From NCBI RefSeq assembly GCF_038443385.1, contig NZ_CP151726.1, forward strand, positions 8,122,001-8,186,000: 64,000 nt of DNA, given 5' to 3'. The notes beneath the pieces are model-generated. The model had not been told where the DNA came from. It searched no databases and saw only the letters and a list, made by a program, of their open reading frames with translations. Source of the DNA: Stieleria varia (GTDB lineage: Bacteria; Planctomycetota; Planctomycetia; Pirellulales; Pirellulaceae). Numbering within the stretch: the stretch's first letter is position 1; every line of letters begins with the position of its first letter. Below, piece by piece: positions 36,430 through 45,608 of the stretch. The position numbers and the translations under genes are program-made.

Positions 36430-37866
36430 TCAATTTCCCATCTCAAGAATTCGGTCGAATGCGGTCGCAACTCGCTCACAACTCAGACCATCGATGGCTC
36501 GGCACTCCCGTGCCAAAGTCTCTGCTCGTTGCTGATGGTTGCGATCCGGATCTGTGAGATAGGCGTCGATTTCAGCTTCCAGTTGCGCAAAGGAATCAAC
36601 AGGAGAAACGCCTCCCATTTCGATCAGTTTCTTGTAATGTGGATACTCACGAATCCTGCTCGCAGACTGCCACCACGGCAAATCGGTTCGATCGGCATCA
36701 AACATCGTCAAAACAACTGGTTTGTTGTGCGCCAGTGCATCGATCGAAAGCGTTGATCCGCTGTTGAGACAGATCGAGCACCCGGCCAACAGATTCACCA
36801 AGACGGTCAGATCGCGAGTCTCCAAGTCCCAACTCAGACCACGCTGACTCAACAATGGCAAATTCAATGCGACTCGACTGCTGCGCATTGCCTTGAGTCG
36901 ATCGAGCCAACTCACGTCGGCCATGTTCCCGGTCACATTCTGTGGATGAGGACGGATCACCAGTTGCATATCGTCGCCGAAGCGCCCAGTGGACACATTG
37001 TCGGCAAGCCACTGCACAACATCGATTTCGTGAGGCGCAAAAATCGGAGCACTCATTCCGAGGAAGAGATACGGCTTGCCAGGGTCCAACCCCAAATCTT
37101 GCAACACATCACTGTTCAGGCTCGGATCGATCTCCTCTCGATGTGCATCAAAGTGAGGCACGCCCACTGGAAAGATCCGATCGCAATCCACTCCATAGTG
37201 CTGCTCAATCTCCTCCGACATGACAGGCCCCCAACTGACGAAATAGTCGGGAACCGCCGTGAACCTTCCTTTACAGGTGATATTGTCCCACGAAAGCAGA
37301 TGCCCGACCGTCTTGATTCCCAATTCCTTCGCAGCCAACAACCCACTGATCTCGAACGGATCGACAGGATAGGTTGAAACGACCAGCGACGGTGAGATCG
37401 ACCGAAGCTTGTCCACCAACGCCGCACGCCGATGAAACTTGCGATCCACGGCGTCAAATGCTCGATGAACAAACTGGCGTCGAAACAGCAAACGATGGGC
37501 AGCGTGATTCATCCAAGCACGATACTTCGCGTAGTTGCCGGCCAATCCAGACGCCACATACTGATGGCGAGACCACAACGCTGCGTTCTCCTGGATCGGT
37601 TCGCGTAAATATCGCCGCGCATCGTTGAGCGTCATCAGCAAATGCGTTTTCTGAAACGCAACCGACTCCGTTGCCAACTGGTCCGACTGAAACGCTTTGA
37701 TCGATCCGGCCCCTGAATCAGGAGTCAACACCACCAAACGGAATCCCGCTCTGCGGAGTTGCGTTGAGAGCTTACTGTGCAGCACCATCCTTGCCGAAAA
37801 TCCATTCGACAAGAGATAGCAAACTGTTGGCCCTGTCTGCTCAGATTCCAAGACAATTGCCGTCAC
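36430..37866 (-). CDS. GT-B-fold surface-carbohydrate biosynthesis protein, function unassigned
   Basis: 478 residues from a GTG at 37866; the frame is open to 37917 and overlaps the upstream methyltransferase by 26 bp at least, so the start is uncertain. The N-terminus (CYLLSNGFSARMVL) and the C-terminal motifs MQLVIRPHPQN and CLNSGSTLSIDALAHNKPVV resemble CDP-glycerol phosphotransferase, capsule phosphotransferase and UDP-sugar epimerase-like GT-B folds. A long basic helical region (YAKYRAWMNHAAHRLLFRR) precedes the catalytic part. A sugar or polyol-phosphate transferase role, including the missing sialyl transfer, is possible but unproven. Confidence 0.75.
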   Translation of the reverse strand: MTAIVLESEQTGPTVCYLLSNGFSARMVLHSKLSTQLRRAGFRLVVLTPDSGAGSIKAFQSDQLATESVAFQKTHLLMTLNDARRYLREPIQENAALWSRHQYVASGLAGNYAKYRAWMNHAAHRLLFRRQFVHRAFDAVDRKFHRRAALVDKLRSISPSLVVSTYPVDPFEISGLLAAKELGIKTVGHLLSWDNITCKGRFTAVPDYFVSWGPVMSEEIEQHYGVDCDRIFPVGVPHFDAHREEIDPSLNSDVLQDLGLDPGKPYLFLGMSAPIFAPHEIDVVQWLADNVSTGRFGDDMQLVIRPHPQNVTGNMADVSWLDRLKAMRSSRVALNLPLLSQRGLSWDLETRDLTVLVNLLAGCSICLNSGSTLSIDALAHNKPVVLTMFDADRTDLPWWQSASRIREYPHYKKLIEMGGVSPVDSFAQLEAEIDAYLTDPDRNHQQRAETLARECRAIDGLSCERVATAFDRILEMGN

Positions 37867-38479
37867 GATAAAACACTGCCGTTCCGTTGTCCTTCCGGGA
37901 CCCCGGTGCCATTCCAAAGAACTCGATACAGCGGAAGCCGGCTTCTTTCATGTGATCATAAATGGGCCGATACTCTTCGCGGACGCAGTCGTCCAACACC
38001 ATCACTCCACGATCGCTCAAGAGCTTAACGGCCTCCTTACTACACTGCACCCGTTCCAAACCGTCCACCACAATGAAATCAAACTGCCGTCCTAACGTGC
38101 CCGCAAACGTGATGTACTCGGGCAATTGCTTGAGGTGGATGTCGACGACGCGTTGATCAACCTGAGACAGCAGCTTGTTGTACCAGTCCGAGTCGCTTTC
38201 AACAGAAACAACAGATTGAGCCAACTTGGAATAAAACAGCGTCGAGTTTCCGCTGCCGTACTCCAACACAGTCATTGACGAATCGAGACGAGGTGTCAGG
38301 AACTTCACAAATGGGATCGTCAGCCATGGAACCGGTGTTCCATCTTTCGCCACAGGCGATTGTTCTGCAAACGAACGTATCCAGCCATTCTGAAACAGAT
38401 ACCCGCTATGCGTCATCATGTACAAATAGCTCAACTGCCGCTTGTTCAACAAAAAACGAACGGTTCGTCCAATATTCAT
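37841..38479 (-). CDS. SAM-dependent methyltransferase (class I, FkbM/Methyltransf_24-like)
   Basis: 212 residues from the ATG at 38479; a TTG at 38509, which overlaps the flippase stop by 4 bp, is an alternative start. Motif I is SMTVLEYGSGNSTLFYSKLA, followed by VSVESDSDWYNKL and a late FIVVDGLERVQCS / GVMVLDDCVREEY block. It probably methylates a sugar hydroxyl or an anchor. The start of the following gene lies inside its end. Confidence 0.85.
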   Translation of the reverse strand: MNIGRTVRFLLNKRQLSYLYMMTHSGYLFQNGWIRSFAEQSPVAKDGTPVPWLTIPFVKFLTPRLDSSMTVLEYGSGNSTLFYSKLAQSVVSVESDSDWYNKLLSQVDQRVVDIHLKQLPEYITFAGTLGRQFDFIVVDGLERVQCSKEAVKLLSDRGVMVLDDCVREEYRPIYDHMKEAGFRCIEFFGMAPGSRKDNGTAVFYRDGNCLGI

Positions 38480-38505
38480 TTTATCTGCTGTAAATAAAAC
38501 ATGCG

Positions 38506-40017
38506 TCAAGCGATGCTAGGTCGATTCAACCGAACCCAAACCCGCTTCAAATCCGAGAGCAACGACTGCAGCGTCTCTCGATAGCGAGGGAACGCCCAAT
38601 AAGCTGCGAGCATCACGGGAAACCCCAGGCAGTATCCACACATCAGATTCATCCACGGGGCGTCAAAGTCTATGACCGTCCCATTTGCCAGCAGCAGCCC
38701 CGCGAAAACCGAAACACAAACAATCACGTTGACTAGGTAGTCCGCAACGTAGCCAACGACCTCAATGAGGCCCCGTCGCCCAGCGAACATCAGCAACAGC
38801 CCCTGCACACCAATCAACCCGGTAAGAACAAAGGCAATCGTAACAGCCGTCAAACCGAATCTCGCTGCAATCGCCAAGCTGACGGTCAAGAGTGAGAAAC
38901 AGATCGCGTAGTAGAACGTCAAACCACGGATGTCCGCATGAGCCACGTGCGCGAGGTAGCAGATCATGAGTGTGATGTGCACCCAGATATAGGGAGCCAG
39001 AATCGCAAACAGGGGAGCAACTGGTGCCCATTTCTCTCCCATCGTGAACATCACCAAGTCATCCGAAAAGGCCGCTGCAGGAACGAGAAACAAGGTGCAC
39101 GGAACGAGATACAAACGCTGTAGCTTGCGAATGGTTTGCTTGAACAGCGTCCTATCCTCAATCACCTGCGACAAAGCGGCGACATTGAATCGTTTGAAAC
39201 CACCAAGCATCTTCGTAACGGGGACGAGTACGAGATTGTGTGCCCGTGAATAGTAACCCAGAGAGTCCGGCCCCAAGTATCTGCCGATAATGATTCGATC
39301 GACGTTTGCACTTGCGTACCCCAAGAATCCACCCAACGTCAAAACGCTGCCAAATTTCAAGTGCGATCGAGTCGCACCAATATCCTCCAATTTTCCGGGC
39401 ACAAAACCACTGATCCAAAATGCGCCAGTCGTTGAGATCAATTCCACAGACAGGGAGAAACAAACGATCGACCAAGCGCCCAGGCCGTACCATGCTGCGA
39501 TGACGGCGACGAAGAATCCAACCACCAACGCGGCGATACGCCAAATCGCCAACTCACGAAATCGAAAATCACGTTGAGCAAGCGCGGTGGGTTGGTTGCC
39601 CAGACTGCTGAGCATGAAGATCCCTGCGTACCCGATCATCAGCGGTATGACCGCCGGCTCATCGAACCATTTTGCACACAAGGGTGCCCCCAGCAACATC
39701 ACGCCGCAGATTGCCGCCGACATGCCCGTTCCGATCCAGAACAAGTTGACAGAATCCTGTCGCCGAAGATCCTTGACTTGTAAGGTTGACGTGGAGAAAC
39801 CGAAATCCTTGAAAACAGATGTGATGGCGAAAATGGCACCCGCCATTGCCGCCAATCCATAGTCGGTGGAGGTAAGCAGCCGACTCAACACAAACACTTG
39901 CACAAAGTGGACTGCAAACGCCACACATTGCTGCAAGACAATGTAAAAGCCTGATTCGCGTTGGTTTCTCTCGATGCTTGACAATGTCTCGCCCTGAGCG
40001 TCAGCGGTCTGGTCCAC
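38506..40017 (-). CDS. wzx: Wzx-type polysaccharide flippase (MOP/WzxC family)
   Basis: 503 residues from a GTG at 40017, with about twelve to fourteen hydrophobic helices. Family landmarks are LSRLLTSTDYGLAAMA near the N-terminus, QPTALAQRDFRFRELA and IIIGRYLGPDSLGYYSRAHN. It translocates the undecaprenyl-linked oligosaccharide across the cytoplasmic membrane. The gap to the epimerase is 3 bp. Confidence 0.93.
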   Translation of the reverse strand: MDQTADAQGETLSSIERNQRESGFYIVLQQCVAFAVHFVQVFVLSRLLTSTDYGLAAMAGAIFAITSVFKDFGFSTSTLQVKDLRRQDSVNLFWIGTGMSAAICGVMLLGAPLCAKWFDEPAVIPLMIGYAGIFMLSSLGNQPTALAQRDFRFRELAIWRIAALVVGFFVAVIAAWYGLGAWSIVCFSLSVELISTTGAFWISGFVPGKLEDIGATRSHLKFGSVLTLGGFLGYASANVDRIIIGRYLGPDSLGYYSRAHNLVLVPVTKMLGGFKRFNVAALSQVIEDRTLFKQTIRKLQRLYLVPCTLFLVPAAAFSDDLVMFTMGEKWAPVAPLFAILAPYIWVHITLMICYLAHVAHADIRGLTFYYAICFSLLTVSLAIAARFGLTAVTIAFVLTGLIGVQGLLLMFAGRRGLIEVVGYVADYLVNVIVCVSVFAGLLLANGTVIDFDAPWMNLMCGYCLGFPVMLAAYWAFPRYRETLQSLLSDLKRVWVRLNRPSIA

Positions 40018-40020
40018 CGC

Positions 40021-40959
40021 CTACTGGCTTTCTCGATGGGTCGCTATCGTCTTCCGCAACCCGTCCAACAGTGAGGTCATGTCACGCTGCAGGATTTCTC
40101 GCATCAGGGAATTATCGGGCTGCCGTCGCGTCATGTCGCCTTCAGGTAAACGAGGTAGATGCACGATGCGAGACTTTGAGCCGGTTTCGTTAATGATCAA
40201 CTCCGCCAATTCAATAATCGTCAGTTCGACATCGCTGCCGATATTGATCACTTGGTTGGACCATCGATCGTCGCTTAAGACATTAATCACGGTGTCGAGA
40301 TTGTCGTCGATATAGCAAAAGGTCCGAGTCTGGTTACCGTCACCGTACACCGGTATGTCTTCGTTCCTCAGTGCCGCATCGATGAACTTTGGAACCACGA
40401 AGTCCGTCGTTTGCTTCGGCCCATAGGTGTTGAAGAAGCGAAAGATGTTGTACTCCAACCCGTACTCTTCGTAGTACGACCGGAAAAAAGATTCACCAAG
40501 ATTCTTGATGATCGCGTAGGGAAGTCGCGAATTGAGTGGCGTCGTCAGCTCATTCTGCGGCAGTTCCACTGGTTCCCCGTACACCTCCGAGGATGACGAA
40601 TAGAACACGCGTTTCACACCGGTGTTCTTACTGGCTCGCAGCACATTGCGGATTCCATCGACATCATTCAACACCGAAACAGGGTTCTTCAGCGTTCGTT
40701 GAACCCCGACGACTGCCGCGTAATGAAACACGTAGTCAAATCGGTAAGACGTCATGATCTCCGTGACGTCAGACTGGTCATTGGCATCCGCCTTGATGAA
40801 CGTCCAGTTGGCTCTCGACTTGGGGGGCAACTTCGATGCGCACCCGGTGCTCAAATTGTCCAGGATGACAACATGATTCGACGGCTCCTCTGTGAGTCGA
40901 CAGGCAAGACTTCCGCCTACGTTTCCCGCCCCACCAGTGATCAAAATGTTCTTGCTCAT
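40021..40959 (-). CDS. NAD-dependent sugar epimerase/dehydratase (extended SDR)
   Basis: 312 residues. The Rossmann GxxGxxG is ITGGAGNVGGSLA, and the catalytic triad includes SSSEVYG and the YxxxK in PYAIIKNLGESF. The C-terminal RFFNTYGPKQT is a sugar-binding loop typical of UDP-glucose 4-epimerase/GalE-like and UDP-glucuronate-modifying SDR enzymes. With UDP-glucuronate made by the neighbouring dehydrogenase, a UDP-GlcA 4-epimerase or decarboxylase role is conceivable. Overlaps the upstream GT2 by 4 bp (ATGA). Confidence 0.9.
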   Translation of the reverse strand: MSKNILITGGAGNVGGSLACRLTEEPSNHVVILDNLSTGCASKLPPKSRANWTFIKADANDQSDVTEIMTSYRFDYVFHYAAVVGVQRTLKNPVSVLNDVDGIRNVLRASKNTGVKRVFYSSSSEVYGEPVELPQNELTTPLNSRLPYAIIKNLGESFFRSYYEEYGLEYNIFRFFNTYGPKQTTDFVVPKFIDAALRNEDIPVYGDGNQTRTFCYIDDNLDTVINVLSDDRWSNQVINIGSDVELTIIELAELIINETGSKSRIVHLPRLPEGDMTRRQPDNSLMREILQRDMTSLLDGLRKTIATHRESQ

Positions 40960-41963
40960 CTCACTCGACCTCGGTAGTACTTTGCTAACGCGTGAACGGG
41001 TAGAAATGCCAGTCGTCGAAAAAACATCGGCAACCTACCGATCAACAGTGGTCCCGATGTAATGATTGCGGACATCTCGCTGTCGTCATGCAGTTCTAAG
41101 GGTGGCGTCGATTCGATCTCCGCGACTGCAGCTCCAAACCATGGCTCCACAGAGTTGCCAAGGTGGTACACGTGATACTCTGGTGTCGACAAACGCTGAT
41201 ACCCTTGTCGATCTGGCTCTGCATCGATTTCCTGCTCGCCATTGGAGGCGCCCGCAAGCCTCGGCAGGTAGTCAAAACGGCGGAAGGCTGCGGTACGTAG
41301 CATCACGACGAAATGCCCTCCACCGATCAAAGTGGTACACCGATTGCTCTTGAGCGAAAACTGCATTCTCTTTGCTTCAACAGGAAAATGCTCGACGGGC
41401 TTTCCAATGGAAGAAAGAAACTCGTCGATGGCAGAGTCCTCGACAAACTTGCCCGAGCGAACCTTGCCATGCAGTAGACCATACAGCCAAGTTGTCGCGG
41501 TCTTGTAAAAGGGATGATTGGGAGCTGGAAACGGAGAAACGGCACCGACGCTTGGGTGGCAAAGAAAAACCTCTTCCAGTCGTCGCATCCAACCATGCCG
41601 GAACAATACGTCACAGTCAGTCAAAGTCACAAACGGCTCATAGACCGCCTTGATCTCTGCTGCCACCGCGTCTGGTTTTCCGCGATTGGTTTGATTGCGA
41701 ACATAGCGGTCGATCTTCTTAGCAACGATGTACGGTTCCAGAATCTGATCAACCCCGGGAATGCTGTCGTTGTTGATCACCGTTACAGAAACATGACGCT
41801 CGTCAATCGTGGCAAACAAGCTTCGAAGACACAAATCCAGCGTCTCCGCCGACTCTCGAAAGTACTCATGGTTGTCACCAATGAATATCGGCATGATAAC
41901 CCGATGCCGCTTGTACGGTTGCAACTCAGAACGCTGCTTATGAGGGTTTGTTCCAACTCGCAT
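40956..41963 (-). CDS. Family 2 glycosyltransferase
   Basis: 335 residues of GT-A fold. The nucleotide-sugar site contains VTVINNDSIPGVDQIL and the DXD-like DCDVLFRHGWM. A GGGHFVVMLRTAAF-type acceptor loop follows. It lies 5 bp downstream of the acetyltransferase gene and directly after the sialic acid activation genes, so it is one of the candidates for transferring the activated nonulosonate, though GT2 is not a known sialyltransferase family. Confidence 0.88.
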   Translation of the reverse strand: MRVGTNPHKQRSELQPYKRHRVIMPIFIGDNHEYFRESAETLDLCLRSLFATIDERHVSVTVINNDSIPGVDQILEPYIVAKKIDRYVRNQTNRGKPDAVAAEIKAVYEPFVTLTDCDVLFRHGWMRRLEEVFLCHPSVGAVSPFPAPNHPFYKTATTWLYGLLHGKVRSGKFVEDSAIDEFLSSIGKPVEHFPVEAKRMQFSLKSNRCTTLIGGGHFVVMLRTAAFRRFDYLPRLAGASNGEQEIDAEPDRQGYQRLSTPEYHVYHLGNSVEPWFGAAVAEIESTPPLELHDDSEMSAIITSGPLLIGRLPMFFRRLAFLPVHALAKYYRGRVR

Positions 41964-41968
41964 TTGAT

Positions 41969-42586
41969 TCAGTCTTCGCCACTCAACTCAAAATCATTGA
42001 CAATTGTTTTGACAACCTTGCCGGGGTTCCCCGCGACGATGGAGAACTCAGGAACATCTTTGGTCACCACCGCACCAGCAGCCACAATCGACCACTGACC
42101 AATCCTGACTCCCTTCAAAATCATCGCGTGACGACCGATCCAGACGCCATCCTCGATCGCTACCGGCTTGCATGCCACTTGATCCGACATTTTCCAGAGC
42201 ACTGAACCAGGGGGCGTACACGTCATTTCCTTTCGGGCCAGTGGCGATACAGGGTGATTGTCATTGTCAGCGATAAAAATCCCTTCTGCGCCAAAAACAT
42301 GATCGCCGATGGTGATCAGATCTCTTGAGGACATGTGGGTCCCAGTTCGAAAACTGCAATGCGATCCGATGACGATCCGGCCCTCGCTGCCAAGAATGTA
42401 GCGGCCTTCCAAATGGGTGTGCTCACCGATGCGAAAGGTTTCGCCCGTTGGAACACCTGATTCTCTCTTAACCAACAGCCGATGTGAACATTGCACATGA
42501 GACAAATCAATCCCGTTGCGTTCCAGATAGCGGCGTACCTGACGAGCACGCATGCGATTGACGACTTGGACCATTCGACCGATCAT
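41969..42586 (-). CDS. Hexapeptide-repeat O-acetyltransferase
   Basis: 205 residues with left-handed beta-helix repeats: GETFRIGEHTHLEGRYILGS, SDQVACKPVAIEDGVWIGR, KGVRIGQWSIVAAGAVVTKD and VAGNPGKVV, typical of maltose/galactoside/xenobiotic acetyltransferases and sialic acid O-acetyltransferases. The start overlaps the neuA stop by 4 bp, so it may act on the activated sialic acid (a NeuD/NeuO-like role) or on another sugar. This assignment is contextual. Confidence 0.85.
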   Translation of the reverse strand: MIGRMVQVVNRMRARQVRRYLERNGIDLSHVQCSHRLLVKRESGVPTGETFRIGEHTHLEGRYILGSEGRIVIGSHCSFRTGTHMSSRDLITIGDHVFGAEGIFIADNDNHPVSPLARKEMTCTPPGSVLWKMSDQVACKPVAIEDGVWIGRHAMILKGVRIGQWSIVAAGAVVTKDVPEFSIVAGNPGKVVKTIVNDFELSGED

Positions 42587-43284
42587 CGAGATGAATTCTG
42601 CCCACTTTCGGCAACTCGTCGAAAACTCTCCAAATCCTGCATCGTGTCGATATTGATGCCGGGCTCGGCTTCAAATCCAACCACATGATCGCCGTAAAGC
42701 GATCTTCGCTGCATGATGACCTGCGTCTTGGTCAGATACACCCGACCGTCTCGAATGAAAGCATCTGGTAGTAACTGTCGTCTCGGAATGGGTTCCACGC
42801 CGCCGGTCGACAACTCCATTGATTGGCCCTCATTCATCCAATAGACCCAATGCGGATTGTGCTGGTGCGGCACACGCACCACCGTGATCAGTGAATCAGC
42901 ATCAGACCGACTAAACCTTTCGATACACTGATCAATGAGGTTCCCTGGACGCTGAGGACTAGTCGGCTGCAGCAAACAAATGGCGTCATACACCTTGGCG
43001 TCTTTTTGTAGTGCCTGACAAAGATGCACCAAGACATCGATGGTGGGCGTACTATCCTGAGCAAGCTCATCAGGCCTCAGGAAAGGGACTTCGACACCAA
43101 GCCGGCGTCCGACGTCTGCTATCTCGGGATCATCCGTGGACAAGACAACGCTATCGAGTGACTCGGCCGCCAAGGCTTGCTCTATGGTCCATGCGATCAA
43201 CGGACGACCACAGACATCGGCAAGGTTCTTGCGAGGGATTCCTTTTGAACCTCCGCGAGCGGGTATCACTCCGAGTACTTTCAT
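42583..43284 (-). CDS. neuA: CMP-nonulosonate (sialic acid) cytidylyltransferase
   Basis: 233 residues. The CTP-binding motif ARGGSKGIPRKN occupies residues 9-20, followed by LSTDDPEIADVGRRLG and LLQPTSPQRPG, all characteristic of acylneuraminate cytidylyltransferases. It activates a nonulosonic acid with CTP to form the CMP-sugar. The start follows the neuC stop by 42 bp. Whether the sugar is Neu5Ac, legionaminic or another nonulosonate cannot be read from the sequence, but no legionaminate-specific enzymes are in the window. Confidence 0.93.
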   Translation of the reverse strand: MKVLGVIPARGGSKGIPRKNLADVCGRPLIAWTIEQALAAESLDSVVLSTDDPEIADVGRRLGVEVPFLRPDELAQDSTPTIDVLVHLCQALQKDAKVYDAICLLQPTSPQRPGNLIDQCIERFSRSDADSLITVVRVPHQHNPHWVYWMNEGQSMELSTGGVEPIPRRQLLPDAFIRDGRVYLTKTQVIMQRRSLYGDHVVGFEAEPGINIDTMQDLESFRRVAESGQNSSR

Positions 43285-43326
43285 CGATTGATCATCTCAC
43301 TTGTTTGCTGACTCTCCGGTCGCCAG

Positions 43327-44511
43327 TCAGTAGCTCAGCGTCTTGCTGATTGACAACTGACAGGTCGCCAGCACTTCTGCGATCTTGATACCTGCGGAGC
43401 CATCACCGTAGATCGGATCGCTTGCGTACCGCCCATGGTTTGCCTGTTTTCTTGCGGCCGCCAAAATCTCTATCTCGTCGTAGTCCACATCAATAACATT
43501 CAGGCCTCGTTGCCGCCCCGACTGTCTAGACCCAATATTTACGACCGGAACACCCAGATAGGCGCATTCGCGGATTCCCACGCTGGAATTGCCGATCAGA
43601 CATCGGCTGCCTAGCAACAGCTTTAGGAAATCAGTCGGCGACATGTTCTTAAAGAAGTGAAATCTCTCGGCATCGTTTCGTTCTCGAAACGAACGAATTC
43701 CGGTCGAGGTCCCATCGGACCCTGCATCGACGTTGGGCCAAAACCACAAGACTGGCATGCCCAACTGAGAAGTCGCACGGAGAGTCATTTCGACATGACG
43801 TCGCGAATCAGCGTATTCCGTAGTCACCGGGTGCTGCATGACGACGACGTAGTCATCGGAAATGCTCTTCAACTTGCCAACCCCACCGTATCGCTCAATC
43901 GGATCAAAATCCAGTTCGGGATCTGCAGCGATTTGCGCCGCAATGTCGGTGGAAGGACAACCGGTACAAAAGACCTGATCGGGGTTCTCCCCGAGCCGAA
44001 TCACGCGTTGACGAGCATTCTCCGATGCGACCAAGTGAATGTCGGACAGTTTTGTCACCGCGTGCCGGACTTTTTCGTCAATGGAGCCGGTGACCTCGCC
44101 GCCTTGGATGTGGGCCACCGAAATGTTCATGTATGAACCAGCGATGGCTGTTGCGATCGTTTCGTAACGATCGGCGATCGTCACGACGACATCCGGCTCA
44201 AGCTTCAAGAAGACCGTCGACAACTCCATCACTCCGATCCCGGTCGTCTTTGCCATGGATGTCGGATTCTCGCCTTCCAACACCATGAACACGCGTTCGG
44301 CGACCTGGAATCCGTCGTTCTCGATTTCTTGCATGACGTTGCCGTAGCGATCCAATAGCGCGGAGGCAGCGACCACCAGTTGCAACTCCAATTTTGGATG
44401 TTGCTGTATCGCGTAAAGTGCTGATCGGACACGACTGTAACTTGGGCGCGCCGTGACCACGACACAGACCTTGCGCACGCGATCGTCTGACTGGTCCTGT
44501 TTCACAATCAT
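43327..44511 (-). CDS. neuC: UDP-GlcNAc 2-epimerase, hydrolysing (NeuC/LegG type)
   Basis: 394 residues with the NeuC/WecB fold: VTARPSYSRVRSALYAIQ, VTIADRYETIATAIAGSYMN, AHIQGGEVTGSIDEKVRHA and RCLIGNSSVGIRECAYLG. Hydrolysing enzymes of this class convert UDP-GlcNAc to ManNAc plus UDP, the first committed step of sialic acid synthesis. The start overlaps the neuB stop by 4 bp (ATGA), so the two are co-translated. Confidence 0.92.
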   Translation of the reverse strand: MIVKQDQSDDRVRKVCVVVTARPSYSRVRSALYAIQQHPKLELQLVVAASALLDRYGNVMQEIENDGFQVAERVFMVLEGENPTSMAKTTGIGVMELSTVFLKLEPDVVVTIADRYETIATAIAGSYMNISVAHIQGGEVTGSIDEKVRHAVTKLSDIHLVASENARQRVIRLGENPDQVFCTGCPSTDIAAQIAADPELDFDPIERYGGVGKLKSISDDYVVVMQHPVTTEYADSRRHVEMTLRATSQLGMPVLWFWPNVDAGSDGTSTGIRSFRERNDAERFHFFKNMSPTDFLKLLLGSRCLIGNSSVGIRECAYLGVPVVNIGSRQSGRQRGLNVIDVDYDEIEILAAARKQANHGRYASDPIYGDGSAGIKIAEVLATCQLSISKTLSY

Positions 44512-45563
44512 TCCTGAATATCGTCCACGGCAAAGAGGTGGTCGGCAGGCACATCTCGATTGAGCCTCTTGCCAACGAGCGTCTGAAAGTGCTTTGCTGA
44601 TATCCCGTCGCCGGGCTTCTTGAACGCAAGATCACCGCGAGCCAACTCGTGACCTTGGGGCAACGACCGTGCCGCGACAATGCTCTTTGTGAACAGCGCC
44701 CGAAGCTCGCCACTTTGCGAAGCGACAAGATCCTTGTCCACTGGATGAGCCATTGCAAGGCTGAGCATGCGCGCAGAACCCACCAACTGAGCAAGTTCGT
44801 CCACGGTCAGCGACGATTTGCTATCCGGACCGAACTGCCGCTTGGAAAATGTCATGTGCACCTCGAACATCGTTGCCCCACGGGCGATGGCGGCCAAACT
44901 GGGAACCACCGTTCCACTGTGGTCGCTCAATCCGATCGGGCAGTCATAGCGTTCTCGCATCTGGTCAATGACGTTCAATCCCCATTGCCGTGGTGGACAA
45001 GGATACGACGATGTGCACTGAAATACACCGTAGGCTCCTCCGTTCTGCTCGATGAATGCGATGGTCTCATCCAATTCTTGCCAGGAACTCATGCCACTGG
45101 AGAGCAGAATCGGCTTGCCGGTTTGGCACATTTCTTCGATCATCGGATAGTTGGTTAACTCGCCTGAGGCAAGCTTCCAGGCCGGCACCTCACACTGACT
45201 CAACCACTGAACGGCTTGTGAACTGAATGGCGAACTCATGAACAGCACGCCCCGAGACCGAGCATGTTCTGCAAGCTTCATCCATTGATCCAGCGTGAAA
45301 GCCGTGCGTCGCCAATAGTCTGATCGTGTTGCATCCTGCGGAAACACAGGGACTCGAAACTTCTCTCGCGACGTGCCCTCGTGCTCTGCAAGATGGGTTT
45401 GAAACTTCACGGCATCCACTCCCGCAGACGCTGCAGCATCCACCATCGAAAACGCCATCCCCAACGATCCTTCGTGCGCCAAACCGATCTCGGCAATCAC
45501 AAAGAGTTCGCCGGAGCGATGCAACTGTTTATCACCGATTTGAAATCTTTGACAAGAAAACAT
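44508..45563 (-). CDS. neuB: N-acetylneuraminate/nonulosonate synthase
   Basis: 351 residues. The N-terminal TIM barrel holds VIAEIGLAHEGSLGMA, AVKFQTHLAE, WKLASGELTNYPMIEEM and GLSDHSGTVVP, the NeuB pattern. The C-terminal SAF/antifreeze-like domain is recognisable in FTKSIVAARSLPQGHELARG and PGDGISAKHFQ. It condenses ManNAc (or a related hexosamine) with phosphoenolpyruvate to yield the nine-carbon acid. It heads a tight neuB-neuC-neuA module and lies 45 bp after a TPR O-antigen ligase-like gene. Confidence 0.94.
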   Translation of the reverse strand: MFSCQRFQIGDKQLHRSGELFVIAEIGLAHEGSLGMAFSMVDAAASAGVDAVKFQTHLAEHEGTSREKFRVPVFPQDATRSDYWRRTAFTLDQWMKLAEHARSRGVLFMSSPFSSQAVQWLSQCEVPAWKLASGELTNYPMIEEMCQTGKPILLSSGMSSWQELDETIAFIEQNGGAYGVFQCTSSYPCPPRQWGLNVIDQMRERYDCPIGLSDHSGTVVPSLAAIARGATMFEVHMTFSKRQFGPDSKSSLTVDELAQLVGSARMLSLAMAHPVDKDLVASQSGELRALFTKSIVAARSLPQGHELARGDLAFKKPGDGISAKHFQTLVGKRLNRDVPADHLFAVDDIQE

Positions 45564-45608
45564 GTCAGCTACAGGATTTCATCAAGAGTTCCATCGTACT
45601 TAGCACGT

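Noticed and set aside
42583-45563. Reading the module as legionaminate or pseudaminate synthesis
   Set aside because: No 4,6-dehydratase plus aminotransferase set of those routes is in the window; the three genes suffice for a Neu5Ac-type route. Not fully excluded if other genes lie elsewhere.
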